Positions 49,501 through 60,724 of a DNA stretch of 64,000 nt are shown one piece after another (position 1 is the first letter of the stretch; every line of letters starts with the position of its first letter). The DNA is taken from positions 1-64,000 of the forward strand of contig JAQFVV010001083.1 in assembly GCA_028023455.1 (NCBI GenBank), in the 5' to 3' direction. Position numbers and translations under genes: made by a program. The notes beneath the pieces were generated by a model. That model was not told where the DNA came from. It saw only the letters and a list, made by a program, of their open reading frames with translations, and searched no databases. Origin of the DNA: Epiperipatus broadwayi. Its lineage: Eukaryota > Onychophora > Udeonychophora > Euonychophora > Peripatidae.

Positions 49501-51560
49501 TTCCCAATAAATACTTTAGAACTGTAAAAAATATTACATAACCTATCACATATGAAATGCAAAAGTACTCAAATAATATTCAATATATTTTGTAAAAATA
49601 ACAACAAAAAAACAAAAACAAATAAGAATACAAATATTTATGGATAATAAATTAGAAAAAAAGAACTCTATAATCATTTTAATAAGCTATAGGTATAGAC
49701 AGAAATAGATTGGTTAAAATTAATTAAAGAATTAAATATTGATTGAATGCTGCTTTTAAGAAAAAAATTAAATTAACTGCAAATATATTTGTGTTCGTTC
49801 TCCCAATTTTAATTTAGAGATGGGGCTTAGACATATATTAAAAAAGCAGTATGGAGACCACATAGCTGAAATAAAAAATATGTTAAAATTAAAAAAATTT
49901 AAAAAATAACGTGAATAAAAAAATTCAGATAGTTGTTATATCATTGAAAGATTTATAAGATTAAAATACTGCTGTTCTAAACATGCATTCAAAAAATATA
50001 TAACAGGCTAAAGACATAATGGATTCAAAAGAGTTTGATAAGTCTATAAAGTGCCTACATTGAGATAACTTGATAAAGTAAAATTTCCAGAATGAGAAAA
50101 GAACCTATGAATGATAAAATAATGGAATAATTTTGGAGAGATCATAAATATTTATATATAAAATTAAAAAGTATGAAAACTTTAAGATATAAATATTGAA
50201 AATATATCAGAAAATTGTTCTCTGTTATTAAACTGACTATTAAAACAGATAGTGCAAATTGAATCATGTGATGTAATACAAAACAATAAGTTAAAAAAAT
50301 TTGCTTCTAGATCAATACTCAACTAAAATGTAAGCAGTAAATAAGATATTTTATTTGTCAACTTGATTAATGAGCTAGAAATGTCTCTCTTTCTGATTAA
50401 TGTTAAAGTAGAACATACAGTTCACAATGCACTATCTGTTTCAATGAGAGGCAGCATAATAGCTGAAGATTTTATTTAGTTAAATAAATAACATAAATCT
50501 TTTTATATTTTCAGTGTGTATATCTTAAGTCAGTGAGAAAATACAAGTCCAAATTTTGAGGTCTTTGAAACATTATCATGACACTACTATTATTTCAGCT
50601 TGTCTTCACCGATTTGTAATTATTTATAGTGTAAGTTTGCAGTTCTTTTGTGTGTGTGTGGTACAAATTAGAACTATAATTATTTATTTTAAAAAAAATC
50701 TAAAGATCAAAGCAAGTCAACAATGCCTTCATTGTATGAAATTAACAGCATCGCTGATTGGTAGATTATTTGATTCCAGTCTTTTATAGAAAATTTTATT
50801 TTTTTAATATTTTGGAAAGAAAAATGATGTTTCAGTAAACATATTTCAGCTTATTTATGCAACATATTTTTAAAATATTTATTTTAAATCAAACAAATAT
50901 GGGGTTATAATTAGATTTTATTTGAAAATGTTTGTTTTTAAAAAGACAAGTTGTAAAAACAATCTCAATAAAATAGAAACTGTTTCTACTGGCTACAGAA
51001 ATTGTTTTTATAAACACTGGTGGAAAGTTTTTTTCTCAAATTTTAATAATAATGTTTAATTTTGAATTTTACAACATATTTTCAGTCTTTTATGATGTAA
51101 CAACTAAAATTTATTTTCAGTTTAAAAGTAGAATTTAAATAATAAATATTTCTTTCAGTAATATTTATAAATCCAATACGAAAAGAGCAAATATAACAAA
51201 AAATGTTACTAGAATCTCTCAAATAAGAGTGGGAAGGATCTGATTTTAATTGAGTTAATATAAATATTTATTGGCAGGGAAGCTTGGTTTCTATGAAAAT
51301 TCAAATAAGTTTTTATATTTCTAACCCAAAAAAAATATTTGATCTGATATACTTTTCATGTGATAGTTTAAGTATTAAAACTAAAGCTATTACATAATTT
51401 AGTCTAACACAAATAGGATAAATGCTATTGTTATTTTCTGGATCATATAGTTAAGCATGCACTATCTGTTTTAATTGTTGGTTGCCTAGTTACATCATAG
51501 CTGAATATTTTTATTTACTTTAGCACAGAAATTTTTTTTATTGTATTTTAAATGTTTTAT
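46567..51560. other. Long AT-rich stretch, no gene recognised
   Basis: The plus strand between about 48,300 and 50,100 is A-rich over T. I looked for LINE and PLE motifs on both strands and found none I would defend. The one patch that stands out is around 47,754-47,877. A TA run lies at 48,088-48,107. An open frame at 50,556-50,789 has no known motif. Confidence 0.55.
47754..47877 (+). promoter_or_regulatory. GCGCATGCGC palindrome, TATA-like box and 12-bp inverted repeat
   Basis: GCGCATGCGC (47,754-47,763) is the core of the NRF-1 binding palindrome and very unusual in this AT-rich setting. GGTATAAAAT lies at 47,825, and TATAAAATCATT is perfectly inverted as AATGATTTTATA at 47,866. It may be a promoter or a transposon end. 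No coding sequence is visible nearby to decide. Confidence 0.25.
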
Positions 51561-51562
51561 GC

Positions 51563-51602
<40 letters not shown>
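51563..51602. repeat. (TA)n(GA)n microsatellite
   Basis: About 9 TA units run into about 10 GA units, directly left of the 51.6-kb palindrome. Confidence 0.95.
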
Positions 51603-51603
<1 letters not shown>

Positions 51604-51606
<3 letters not shown>

Positions 51607-51849
51607 CTCACAAATAAGCTCTTAACAAGTTTTGCTGAATATTTCTGCTATTGGCTTCCTCATTAAGGGGCTAGGATAGCTTTGCAGAATATCCCAAACT
51701 CCAGACTGATTTCTGCTACTGGTTTCCTTAGTGAGGTGCTATGATAGTGCTTGAATATCCTAGCATCTCATTGAGGAAGCCAATAGCAGAAGCTGGTCTG
51801 GGATTGGGAATATTCTGTAAAGCTTGTTAAGAGCTTATTTGCAAGCTCT
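51604..51849. mobile_element. Nested palindrome with internal direct repeats
   Basis: The left end GAGCTCACAAATAAGCTCTT and the right end AAGAGCTTATTTGCAAGCTC are complementary, and pairing continues inward to a centre near 51,727. Within it TTTCTGCTATTGGCTTCCTC recurs as TTTCTGCTACTGGTTTCCTT and, inverted, as GAGGAAGCCAATAGCAGAAG. The right arm carries about 18 extra bases. GCAGAAGCTGGTCTGGG resembles the AGAAACTAGTCTGGGG motif at 31,226, so it may be an inverted pair of PLE terminal repeats. It is non-coding. Confidence 0.65.
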
Positions 51850-51982
51850 ATATATAACTTTTGTAATACAAGCTTGTTAAAATAGGTCATGTGACATATG
51901 ACTTGATTTCTTTGTAATATATGTAATTACATAAAAGGAAATTAACTTTTCATATGCACTTTTTGTTTTAATGTATATATAT

Positions 51983-52090
51983 GTTAAAACGAAGATTTGC
52001 ACGGGTGGCTTGTGTGACCAAGTCGAAACGTCAGTATATTGATATTAAAAGTTTTTAACACGGATGAACCCGCAAAATATGTATTTTATA
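51983..52090. mobile_element. Short derivative of the 46.1-kb element
   Basis: It equals the head at 46,096-46,118 joined directly to the right arm from about 46,380 to 46,466, essentially identical base for base, with the left arm and centre missing. It is flanked by TATATA on both sides. Confidence 0.75.
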
Positions 52091-52470
52091 TATATATAAT
52101 TTCATACTAGATCTACACTCTTTGTTTTAATGTATATATATATAATTTCATACTATTATTTTTAGAAGATTCCATATAGTAAAAATATCTAAATAGCTGA
52201 CATTTCAATACAATAGCAAATACTTTCTTCAGAGTTTTTTCTCAAATCATAAAAAAGTGTGCAAGATTTAAAATCGTTATTTTTTTTTCTTTTATTACTT
52301 CCTCCTTATACTCAATACTTTTAAAAAATATTTTATCCTCTGATAGCTTTTTCCAAATATTGTTTATTTTCATCAATTCACACTTCTCATTTATGCTCTT
52401 AAGCCTCTTAAAAATCTCTATTGCTTTTGGCAGAATATATATATATATATATATTCATATGTTAAATGCA

Positions 52471-52540
52471 TTGACTGGGAAGTGAACTCGGGCCAGCTAC
52501 TTGGAATGCAGCTATGCTAACCACTTGGCCATCAATGTTT
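52471..52540 (-). mobile_element. tRNA-Gly(TCC)-like sequence, probably SINE head or pseudogene
   Basis: On the minus strand it carries TGGCCAAGTGGTTAGC (box A and D-arm). Next is GCTGC-ATTCCAA-GTAGC, a five-pair stem (one G-T) with a 7-base loop whose anticodon position reads TCC. GAGTTCACTTCC then stands as an imperfect box B. The acceptor stem does not close convincingly, so I do not call a working tRNA. Confidence 0.5.
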
Positions 52541-52857
52541 TACGGAATATATATTTTATTAAAATTGATCTCATGGTTAGTTAATGTTATGTTTGAATAA
52601 AAGGCTAATGAAATGAATTGTTCTGTAATTGGCAAAATGTGTTCTTCCTTTTTTAATGTTTATTTTACAATTAGTCAGTTCAATGTATGAATGTTAAAAA
52701 GCTCTGCATTAATTGTTATCATTTGACAAAAAAGAAGTCTGATGAAAATACTTGTTATTGTAAATATCAGCTATTTAGCTACTTTGTTTTTTCTACAGGA
52801 ATCTCCCCAAAATAATAGTATAAAATCAACATTTATCTATGAGAATATTAGAATTAA

Positions 52858-53000
52858 TATACATATTAAATTGAAGATTTTCACAGGCTACAGATATAAA
52901 TGAAATATTATCTAGGTACTTTCATGTATAATTTAATGAATATATATGTATATAAACCAATGTTTTGACCAGGTCACATTGGTCATCAACTATGTAACAA
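52858..53000 (-). mobile_element. 3' terminal region of minus-strand PLE
   Basis: The minus strand reads GATGACCAATGTGACCTGGT followed by CAAAACATTGG, a diverged relative of GATGGCTTGTGTGACCAAGT and CGAAACGTCAG in the 46-kb and 52-kb elements. The outer end (TTGAAGATTTTCACAGGCTA on the plus strand) parallels their GAAGATTTGCACGGG head. It lies just downstream of the endonuclease remnant in the reading direction. Confidence 0.5.
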
Positions 53001-53199
53001 ATACTATAAAATAATTGTAAATGCACTGTAAACACTGACGTATAACAATAATGACCAATCTATTAATAGAAAATAGAAATAATAATTGTGAAAAATTGTT
53101 TAGGTAAATGAGTTTCTAAAAAAAAAAATTAAAATAGAAAGTAATTTGTATGTATCATTATGTTTGTTGATACAATCTGGCCTATTAAGGATTACAATG

Positions 53200-54290
53200 G
53201 CTTCTATCATAAGATATTATTGGAAAGTATCATATCTGGATAGTATTCTTACATTAGAAAAATCAATACTATGACCTATATTTATAGCATGGAAAGATAG
53301 TGCTAATGATTATGAGTAGTTTTTTAACTGCACTAATATGTTCAACTCTTTTAGCATTGATGCAATGATTACTCCTATTTATATAACATGCTTTACAAAT
53401 GTTATATGGAATTTCATAAACTTTATGTGCCTCAAGAGAGATTGAGTTTTTACACTTGGTTATATTGCTATTAATTTTTTGACAAGTGATATATATTGTC
53501 TTTATATTATAATGTCTGAGAATACATACAATATTGTCTGTAACATCTTTGATATAAAAATTACAAACTCTAATAGTTGTTTCTTTTTGTTTTTTATTTT
53601 GATTGTGTAGGGTTTAAATTAATGCTCTACATTACGTTTTATTATTATAGCCATTAGTTGATAAAACATTGCTTGTATGATTTATTTTTTCTTCCAGATT
53701 TGACTTATCTAATAGAAAGATTAATAACTCTAGTGGAAAGAATTTTTGCAATTGAAAAGATTTTAGCTAGATGATGATATGATGAAAATTTTAAATATCC
53801 ATCAGGACATGAAGATCTTCTGAAAATTGAAAAAAATAAAAGATTATTCCTTTTTCTGGCTATAAGTACATAAAAAAAAAAACAATTTGCCCATCAGCTT
53901 ATGTTTCCATTGTAATTTTAATATTAGGATGTATGTTGTTTATATGTGTGAAAAAATCATGCAAGTTGTCTTTACCATGTTGCTAGATGATAAATGTATC
54001 ATTTATGAATCTGACACCAAATAAGAGGTTTTAAAGGGTGCTGACTCTAAAGCATGAATTTCTATATATTTCATAAATAATTCAGATATTACTTCAGGTA
54101 CCAAAAATCTGTTTATAATATTGTCCGTTATACATAAAATAAGTATCTGAAATGCAATATTTAGTTAATTTAATAATATGTTCTGGTAAATAGCATCGTT
54201 TAGAAATGGTATTTTAAGGTTTCTCATCTGGAACGTTTATAAATAATGAAATAACATTGAAGTCGACTATATTTCATTTATAAATACAGA
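53200..54290 (-). pseudogene. Penelope-like element, RT and GIY-YIG remnant
   Basis: Read on the minus strand. RT motif A lies at 54,268-54,219 (VDFNVISLFINVPDEK), followed by LPEHIIKLTKYC and YFMYNGQYYKQIFGT (about 54,190-54,110). Next comes VPEVISELFMKYIEIHALES (about 54,105-54,030), then a decayed active-site region with FINDTF in place of the YVDDTF-type box. At 53,421-53,230 stands the endonuclease start VYEIPYNICKACYINRSNHC, in which the YIG triplet has become YIN. The order RT then GIY-YIG is diagnostic of Penelope-like elements, which lack integrase. Several stops and frame changes make it dead. The family differs clearly from the plus-strand copy at 56.8 kb. Confidence 0.75.
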
Positions 54291-54299
54291 TAAGATTCT

Positions 54300-55115
54300 A
54301 TACATGAGACGTCAGAGGTGGCTTGAAATCAACGTGGAAATGACAATAATATTAGCATCAACAACACATATGAGTGTTCCATTATCAGATTTTCAATGAT
54401 GGCTGAAAAGTTGGAGGATGGAGTCAAATGAAGCCTGCCTATTCAAGTTTGAAGATTTGCTATCTTAATATCAACTTAACACAGAGTGTATTTATGTGTA
54501 AGAGATGATGACCTGGATCCACTGATGAGTGCTGCTTTAAAATAAAATATCTATATTGGAGATCATTTATCTTTTACACGTGTGTGATCATATGTATCGG
54601 TTGTGTGAGATAGAATAAATAGCTAAAAGAAACTTGAAAGTCTGTGTTCAGTTACATTTAAACTCCAAGTATCTGAAATATGCTTGCATTTCAAATACTA
54701 TAGATTTCAACTTGTATCCTTTCCATCCTGTTCAGAGTTATTTGAGGTCAACAGTTGCTGACAATAAAATCCGCATCAATAATAGATTTGGATGTTCAAT
54801 CAAGAGATTTTCAATGGTATGGATGGCTGAAAAGTTGGAGGATGGAATAGATTAAAGCCTGTTCGTTAAAGTTTGAAGATTTTCTATCTTAATATAAACT
54901 GAGCACTAAATGTATATATATATATATATATATATATGAGGGGGTGAATGATGCGCTCTGGACCAACTGATGAATGTTGGTTCAGAACGATATATATATA
55001 TATATATATAAGCATTTGTCTTTTACACATGTGTATTGTTTGTGTGAGATAGAATGGATAGCTAAAGGGAGCTTGAAAGTTTGTATTCACATTCACTAAT
55101 GTCTGTATAAACACA
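54300..55115. repeat. 424-bp tandem duplication, two diverged units
   Basis: GGCTGAAAAGTTGGAGGATG occurs at 54,401 and 54,825 (period 424). Also paired are GAAGATTT(G/T)CTATCTTAAT and TTGTGTGAGATAGAAT. Unit 2 contains two TA runs (54,912-54,937 and 54,991-55,010) absent from unit 1. ACTGATGAATGTTGGTTCAG followed by AACG in unit 2 resembles the PLE-type terminal motif at 31,203. It adjoins the 5' side of the minus-strand PLE, so tandem terminal repeats are possible, although the motif points the opposite way. Confidence 0.6.
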
Positions 55116-56800
55116 TCTTAAAAATATTAATTATTTTTAAAACTAGTATTTATTTATGGTATCTTTAAAAATATATTTAACATCCTTGTTTTGTCCTGTT
55201 GTTTTTATGGGATTAAGGAAAGCTCACTCTGCACTGTTCGTTGAATTCCATACAAGATTGTTTTTATTAAAATCTCTAATAAAGGAAAGTGGAAGTGAGT
55301 AGATAAATAGTTGGCAAGAAGATCATAGGAAGCTCTCTAAACTTAGGTGAGGAAACAAAATTATCTGCTGAAGTGTTTGATATATCATAATATTCACGTG
55401 CACTTTCAGATAAAGAAAGTTGGTGAATTTGGATCAACTTACATTTTTTTTTTGACTAATATTTTTTTGAATTTAATAAAACTTAAAAATTATTAATAAT
55501 TATATTTGTTTTTGGCTGACATTTGTTTTTATGTTCTGTCCCTCAATCACCTGAACAATGTTTAAGATCTCTTTTTCTCCTTGTGTTTAGCTGGTGGCAT
55601 TTATTTCGGAATTTTCATTATAATGTAACTTTAAATTAAATTTTCTAGGTTGACAGTGGCCTAGTTGCGCCATCGGTGATAAAAAAAAGTAGTGTCCGGT
55701 ACAATATATAGATGTATTAAAACCAAAAGATGGACCGGTTATTCCTTAAGTCAAGTTGTGCCAAATTTGAAATCAAAAAAAGATAAGACCGGTCGCAATC
55801 TCGTTTGAAATAATATGGAAAAAAATACGTGTAAATCAATAATATGGAAATGCGATTAAGATGAGGTGAGATCAATAATGCGGAGAAGTACGATTTCTAT
55901 CTCTCACTTTACTTGCAATTATTATACGCACTAGTTTTATCTCTTTTCACATAAGTCAAAACTATTCTATACTTTCATAATAGATTCGCATTTAATAAAA
56001 TAAATAAATTTCTCCGTGTTTTATAATAATAAGTGTACTCTTAATCTTATTCTATTTTAATATTAAAAATCTTTACAAATGTATTATTTTCTACTACAAG
56101 CACTAACTAAGAATAATTTAATCTGTGTTTTAAAACTGAGGCTAGCAAATTTAAATACAAAGTTGATTAATAATTTATCTCGGGATTATATGAAATGAGA
56201 AAATAAATGTACGGATTTAAAATGTATTAATGCATTTCAGGATACGGCAATGTAAAAGGAATTTTATATGCATTATCTTACCCAATACTTTTATAGTTTA
56301 GATAGCATTAATACAATAATGATGTATTTAATTCAAAATAGATATTATGTATACTCTAATACTTTAAATATGACCTTTATATCGGAAATAGGCAGTGACG
56401 ATATTTCTTCCGAAAGAGAAATATTAAAAATTGACAATTACTTTATTACACAATATAATAACAAAAAAAAAGTTTATATGCAATATCTAATACATATTAC
56501 TATTTGTTTCTTAAATCTAAAAAGTGTATTATTATACAGTGTTGTGAAGACACTAACATTAAATAGAAATAGATTGTTTATTATTTCAAAATATTCCTCA
56601 ATTTAAATACTGGAGGATAATAATTATCATGATAATTATAAAAAATAAATGTTTATAATTGTTCTTAATTAGTTTTTACTAACTAATCAATTATTAATCA
56701 ATCTCACTTATTTATGCTGGAAAAAGTTTTCACTCTTTTGAGAGAAACAAGTATAAATTATTGCTTCTTAGCGGACCTAGATAACATTTGCCACATAGGA
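55116..56800. other. AT-rich stretch; no gene recognised
   Basis: A patch at about 55,650-55,900 is slightly richer in CG dinucleotides (TTGCGCCATCGG; GACCGGTCGCAATC) but carries no identifiable feature. A 112-codon plus frame at 56,268-56,606 has no domain or homologue that I can see; its tyrosine/isoleucine-rich composition is what AT-rich DNA gives by chance. Confidence 0.45.
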
Positions 56801-56810
56801 CTCATTTATT

Positions 56811-58008
56811 TTACCTCAAGATCTTTTACTGAAATCATTTGCAGGTTTAAATGTTAGGAGTGTTAATCCAAAAGAAGAGCTTATAAACCACAATTTAGCT
56901 CAGCCACTAATTGACTTTATTATAGACTTTTTATCTTGGCTTGATAAAAATATTATGGCATTCTTTCACAACCAGTGGTTTCATATGAAAGACGGTTGGC
57001 CAATGGGACTCCCTATGAGTGGCATCATCTCAAGTGTAGTTTTAAATTATTTTGAAAAGCAAATAATTTCGAAATACCAAGTATCTAGCTTGCTATCCAT
57101 ATACACTAGATACGTTGATGATATCTTCATAGCCGCTCCCTCTCCGATTATTCTACAAATAAAAAATGAACTTCAAAACCCTACAGGTTACGTTTAACAT
57201 GGAGAATGAAAATGCGCATAAACAAGTTAAATATCTGGACCTACATATGCAGAGAGAACACACACATATTAATTATAAAATGCTAATCAAACCCCTTGAT
57301 GTTAGGGGACACTCCCACCCTCTTTCCAATTCACCAACTAACCATAAACTCTCTGGTTTAACCTCGTTTTTGTATAGAAATATGCACCTATGTAAATTTG
57401 AGGCAGATAAAAAAGCTAACCTCACATCATATAGGGACGACCTAATACAAGTCGTTTTTGATGTGAATGTAATTGACAGGAGGATAAAACAGTTTTTTGC
57501 TAAAATAAATGATCAAGTCCCTAACATTGACAAATAAAGACTCCTACTCCCTTACCTGCCTAATATGCATAAATGTTTTTATAATATTTTCAGTAATAAA
57601 TACCAGTTATGTTTTCACACACCTCCTAACTCTAACAAATTAATTAATAATATCAAAGACTGCCTACCACCCTCGCTGACATCTCAAGTGGTCTATAATA
57701 TTGTCTGCCCTGAAAAATTTTGTAGATCATCATATTATGGTGAGACTAGGGCCTCTCTCTCCACTAGGCTATCTCAACACACTTATTCTTATAATAAAGC
57801 TTTGTTGGACACCGCTCATAGTTCAGTTTTTGCTCAGCACTGTGCTTCAGCTGGGCACGATTGTCATCCAGAAAATCCAATGGTGGTATGCAGAGAATGG
57901 CATGATCTAAAAAGAAAGATAAAGGAAGCTTTCTTTATATCTAGAGATGGCGACGCCATCAATAGAAAAGACTCTTGCTACAAAATATCCAAGAAATGGA
58001 ATACATAA
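56811..58008 (+). pseudogene. Penelope-like element, best-preserved RT and GIY-YIG endonuclease
   Basis: The frame is open from 56,811 (first ATG 56,955). It reads LPQDLLLKSFAGLNVRS, then from that ATG HMKDGWPMGLPMSGIISSVV (residues 10-29, the RT motif before the active site) and RYVDDIFIAAP, with the catalytic YVDD at residues 53-56. The frame shifts once at about 57,170-57,197, continuing with KQVKYLDLHMQREHTHINYK. There is one in-frame TAA at 57,535-57,537. The last part (from 57,565) is the endonuclease: VVYNIVC (residues 42-48), YYGET (57-61), Arg68, His72 and catalytic-type Glu121 in KIKEAFFI. Cys48, Cys53, His92 and His98 fit the CCHH metal-binding signature of PLE endonucleases. The 5' end, with RT motif A, is missing or unrecognised. 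Two lesions in 1.2 kb make this the youngest coding remnant here. Confidence 0.85.
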
Positions 58009-58066
58009 TCATTTCATTTGCATAAATTTGCATCACTCAGAGTCAATTTATTATATTTTGTAATAC

Positions 58067-58107
58067 GGCTATGATTATGGGGGCTTGAACCTTGAAAGCG
58101 CTTAGCC
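58067..58107 (+). repeat. GGCTA...TAGCC hairpin motif downstream of PLE
   Basis: GGCTATGATTATGGGGGCTT, a short gap, then TTGAAAGCGCTTAGCC, starting 59 bp after the endonuclease stop. Same motif, opposite strand, at 2,923-2,965. Its position suggests a 3'-end signal of this PLE family. Confidence 0.5.
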
Positions 58108-60110
58108 ATTTAATGAATAGATATTAAAATAATATATATTTTCTTTATTTGTTTTTAGCTTTGTGTGCTTGTGCTTGTTAGCACATTTTATATTTTTTGA
58201 TTCATAATTAGCCACAAAGAATAAACTATTTGCTTATATCAAAATACTATATAAAAGTTAATAATTAATACTAACATATGAGTGATGCATAAAATATTCC
58301 TTACAGGATACTCATCTACATAAGGATGATTAACTCCTTTTAACTTTGACGTTGAAACTTATAAGCCATAAGCATATAATATTTGCAAGACAACAGTTTT
58401 ATATAAGTTTAATAATAGTTATTTACATTTATCAAACCTAAATCTAAGGAAAACTGCACTTAATCGCATTTAATCCCATTCAATCTCAACAACAATAATT
58501 TTAAATAAAATAGGAATTTGTAACATGGCTGTTTTTCCAGCTTAAAATCTATAGGAAATGCTAGTATACAATACTATATTTTGAACGAATTTTTTTGCTG
58601 ATTTTGTTATATTTAGGTAGAATTAGCTAAATTATACTGAACTGCCTTGTTAAAGTATTCAGATTCATCAATTCTACCCTGAGCATAATAATAACAGAGA
58701 AAATGTTTTTTACATTAATAATAACTATAATATTAACTAAATAAGAAAGAAACTATTATGAGAAAGTGCATTAAATAATTAGTCAGGTTTATTGCACAAT
58801 TAATTTCATTTTTGTAATATTATTATTTGGAAACAGTATAAAAATTAATAAATTTCGCTTAGCATACTTGTTAATCTAGGATCATCTATATTTAACACAT
58901 TAATCCACTTTTAAGATTGCTTATAACTTGGACGTTTATTATATTTTATATTTGCTTTGGTGGTCCACAATTCAAGAGTGGCATTTAAATAGTTAGCTTC
59001 ATAATCCATTATCCATTAAGTGGTATTTAAATATTTAGCATTGATAATCGGTAATGCAATTCCTTAAGCACTGGCTACAAATTTGTAGTTTTATTCCAAT
59101 TTATTCCTCACACTGATTTACTTCACTTGAATAGATGCTATAATTTTATCCAAAAAATTAAAATTCATTATTTTATAAAATTAATCCATTCATTTATAGA
59201 TCTTTAATTCGCGGTTCCAGTATTTCTGATTGTATCTCTGATAAAGCAAATAGTTTATTATTAATAAGAAAGCGATTTTCATTACTTTTGAATCAAAATT
59301 CATTTCTCTAAGCAACAAATTTATATGAAGACATATTTAAGTTGAAAAAAAATATATTGTTTAAAGTTTTTTTCTTTAGAATTAAAGGCAAAAAAATTGA
59401 CAACATTAAGACTGATATATATTCTTTCTTTTAATGAAGAAAATAATTATTTTTAAAATAATTTGGAAAGAAAACATAAGAAACTTGTTTGAAATTAAAA
59501 AATATAATTTTCCAAAAATATATCAGCTATTACTATTACTTTCAATTGAAGAAATTCAGTGATTTATTGTTGAAGTTATGAGACATCATTCCATAAATCA
59601 ATTTCTCCTTTTTTCCTCTAACAATTAACTTTAATAAAAGATAATTGTTTGAAATAAAGAATTAATGAATTAATTAATGATCAATAATGTTTTGTGATTT
59701 ATTTGTTGTTGTCCATCTTTCTTCTAAAACAATGTGAAGAAATCATTTTCTTATCAAAAGCAACTGCCTAATTGTTGATCTAGCTGGTCATCTTATAGAT
59801 GGAAAACAAAATGGCTATTTAAAAAAATTGAACCTCCTTAGGTCCTGATTGCAGTAAGAATATTGTAGAGAATATCTGGATTTTTTAAACTTCAGTTTTT
59901 TATACCAGTTATCACCTGATCTGGATTACTAAATATTCTTCATCATGCATGATCCACATACCTTTTGTAAATTTTAATATCTTTAAAAGTACATATATCT
60001 AAAATTATACTCTCATATATAGACAAAACAAAATTGCAAGTTTATGCAACTACAGGCAAACCCATAGACCAACCTTTAGATATTTTATAAAATCCACTTC
60101 AAAAGATGCA
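58108..60110. other. AT-rich stretch, nothing recognised
   Basis: No frame above about 50 codons with a motif, and no clear repeat edge. Confidence 0.6.
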
Positions 60111-60724
60111 ACAATGTTATCATCAAAAAATTATATCATTACCAAAGTGATAAATTAAAAGTATTGAATTATTTGCAAGAAATTGTTTGAAGTTGATTAT
60201 AAGATTGAACAGATTAATAATACTTTATGTCAAATTTTAAAAAAAGGCATAATGATTTAAAAGAGCTGAAAATTGATAATAAAAAATGGATATCTATTTC
60301 AAATATTTCAATTGCTCAAGTGAAAATTTTTAAGGATATATATAAGGATGTGTTTAAGGTTTAATTCTATCAAGCAAAATATAATGCTGTGTATCAAATT
60401 TTTTGTGAATGTAAGTTATCATATATAGGTGAATCAAGGTACAGTATAGAGAAAAGATTAAAGAAGAATGATTGTTATACAAGCATGTGAAAAGTAAAAA
60501 TAATAATGACTTAATGACTGCTTCAGTTTTCTTGGACCATGAAAGGGCTTGTAAATATAAATTTAAATTTGATCTTGAAAATATTAAGACTTTTTTGTGA
60601 AAAGGGAAATGATAATAAAAGAAAAATTAAAAAAAAAAAATTTTTAATAAATAAAAATAAAATTGATATAATTAATAGACAAGCTGCTAATGTTAAAATT
60701 TGGGATTCATGGGGTTTGAATTGA
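60111..60724 (+). pseudogene. Penelope-like element, endonuclease remnant (third lineage)
   Basis: The linker between RT and endonuclease is partly readable (NDLKELKIDNKKWISISN, about 60,250-60,310). The GIY-YIG start follows at about 60,383: AVYQIFCECKLSYIGESRYS, with an intact YIG triplet and a C-x-C pair. RSIEKRLKK-like sequence comes next and a stop at about 60,489. After a frame change the C-terminus is INRQAANVKIWDSWGLN, ending at 60,724. No RT active site is visible upstream, so the copy is 5'-truncated or too decayed. It differs in sequence from both other PLE copies. Confidence 0.65.

Noticed and set aside
48300-50100. Plus-strand LINE in the A-rich tract
   Set aside because: Several short lysine-rich frames looked LINE-like, but no endonuclease or RT motif could be read in any frame.
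52471-52540. Functional tRNA-Gly gene
   Set aside because: The anticodon arm is good, but box B is imperfect and the acceptor stem does not pair.
56268-56606. 112-codon plus frame as a host gene
   Set aside because: Composition is what AT-rich DNA gives by chance; no motif, no splice context, no repeat relation.
57701-57910. 69-codon plus frame inside the PLE endonuclease
   Set aside because: Out-of-frame shadow of the GIY-YIG reading frame.
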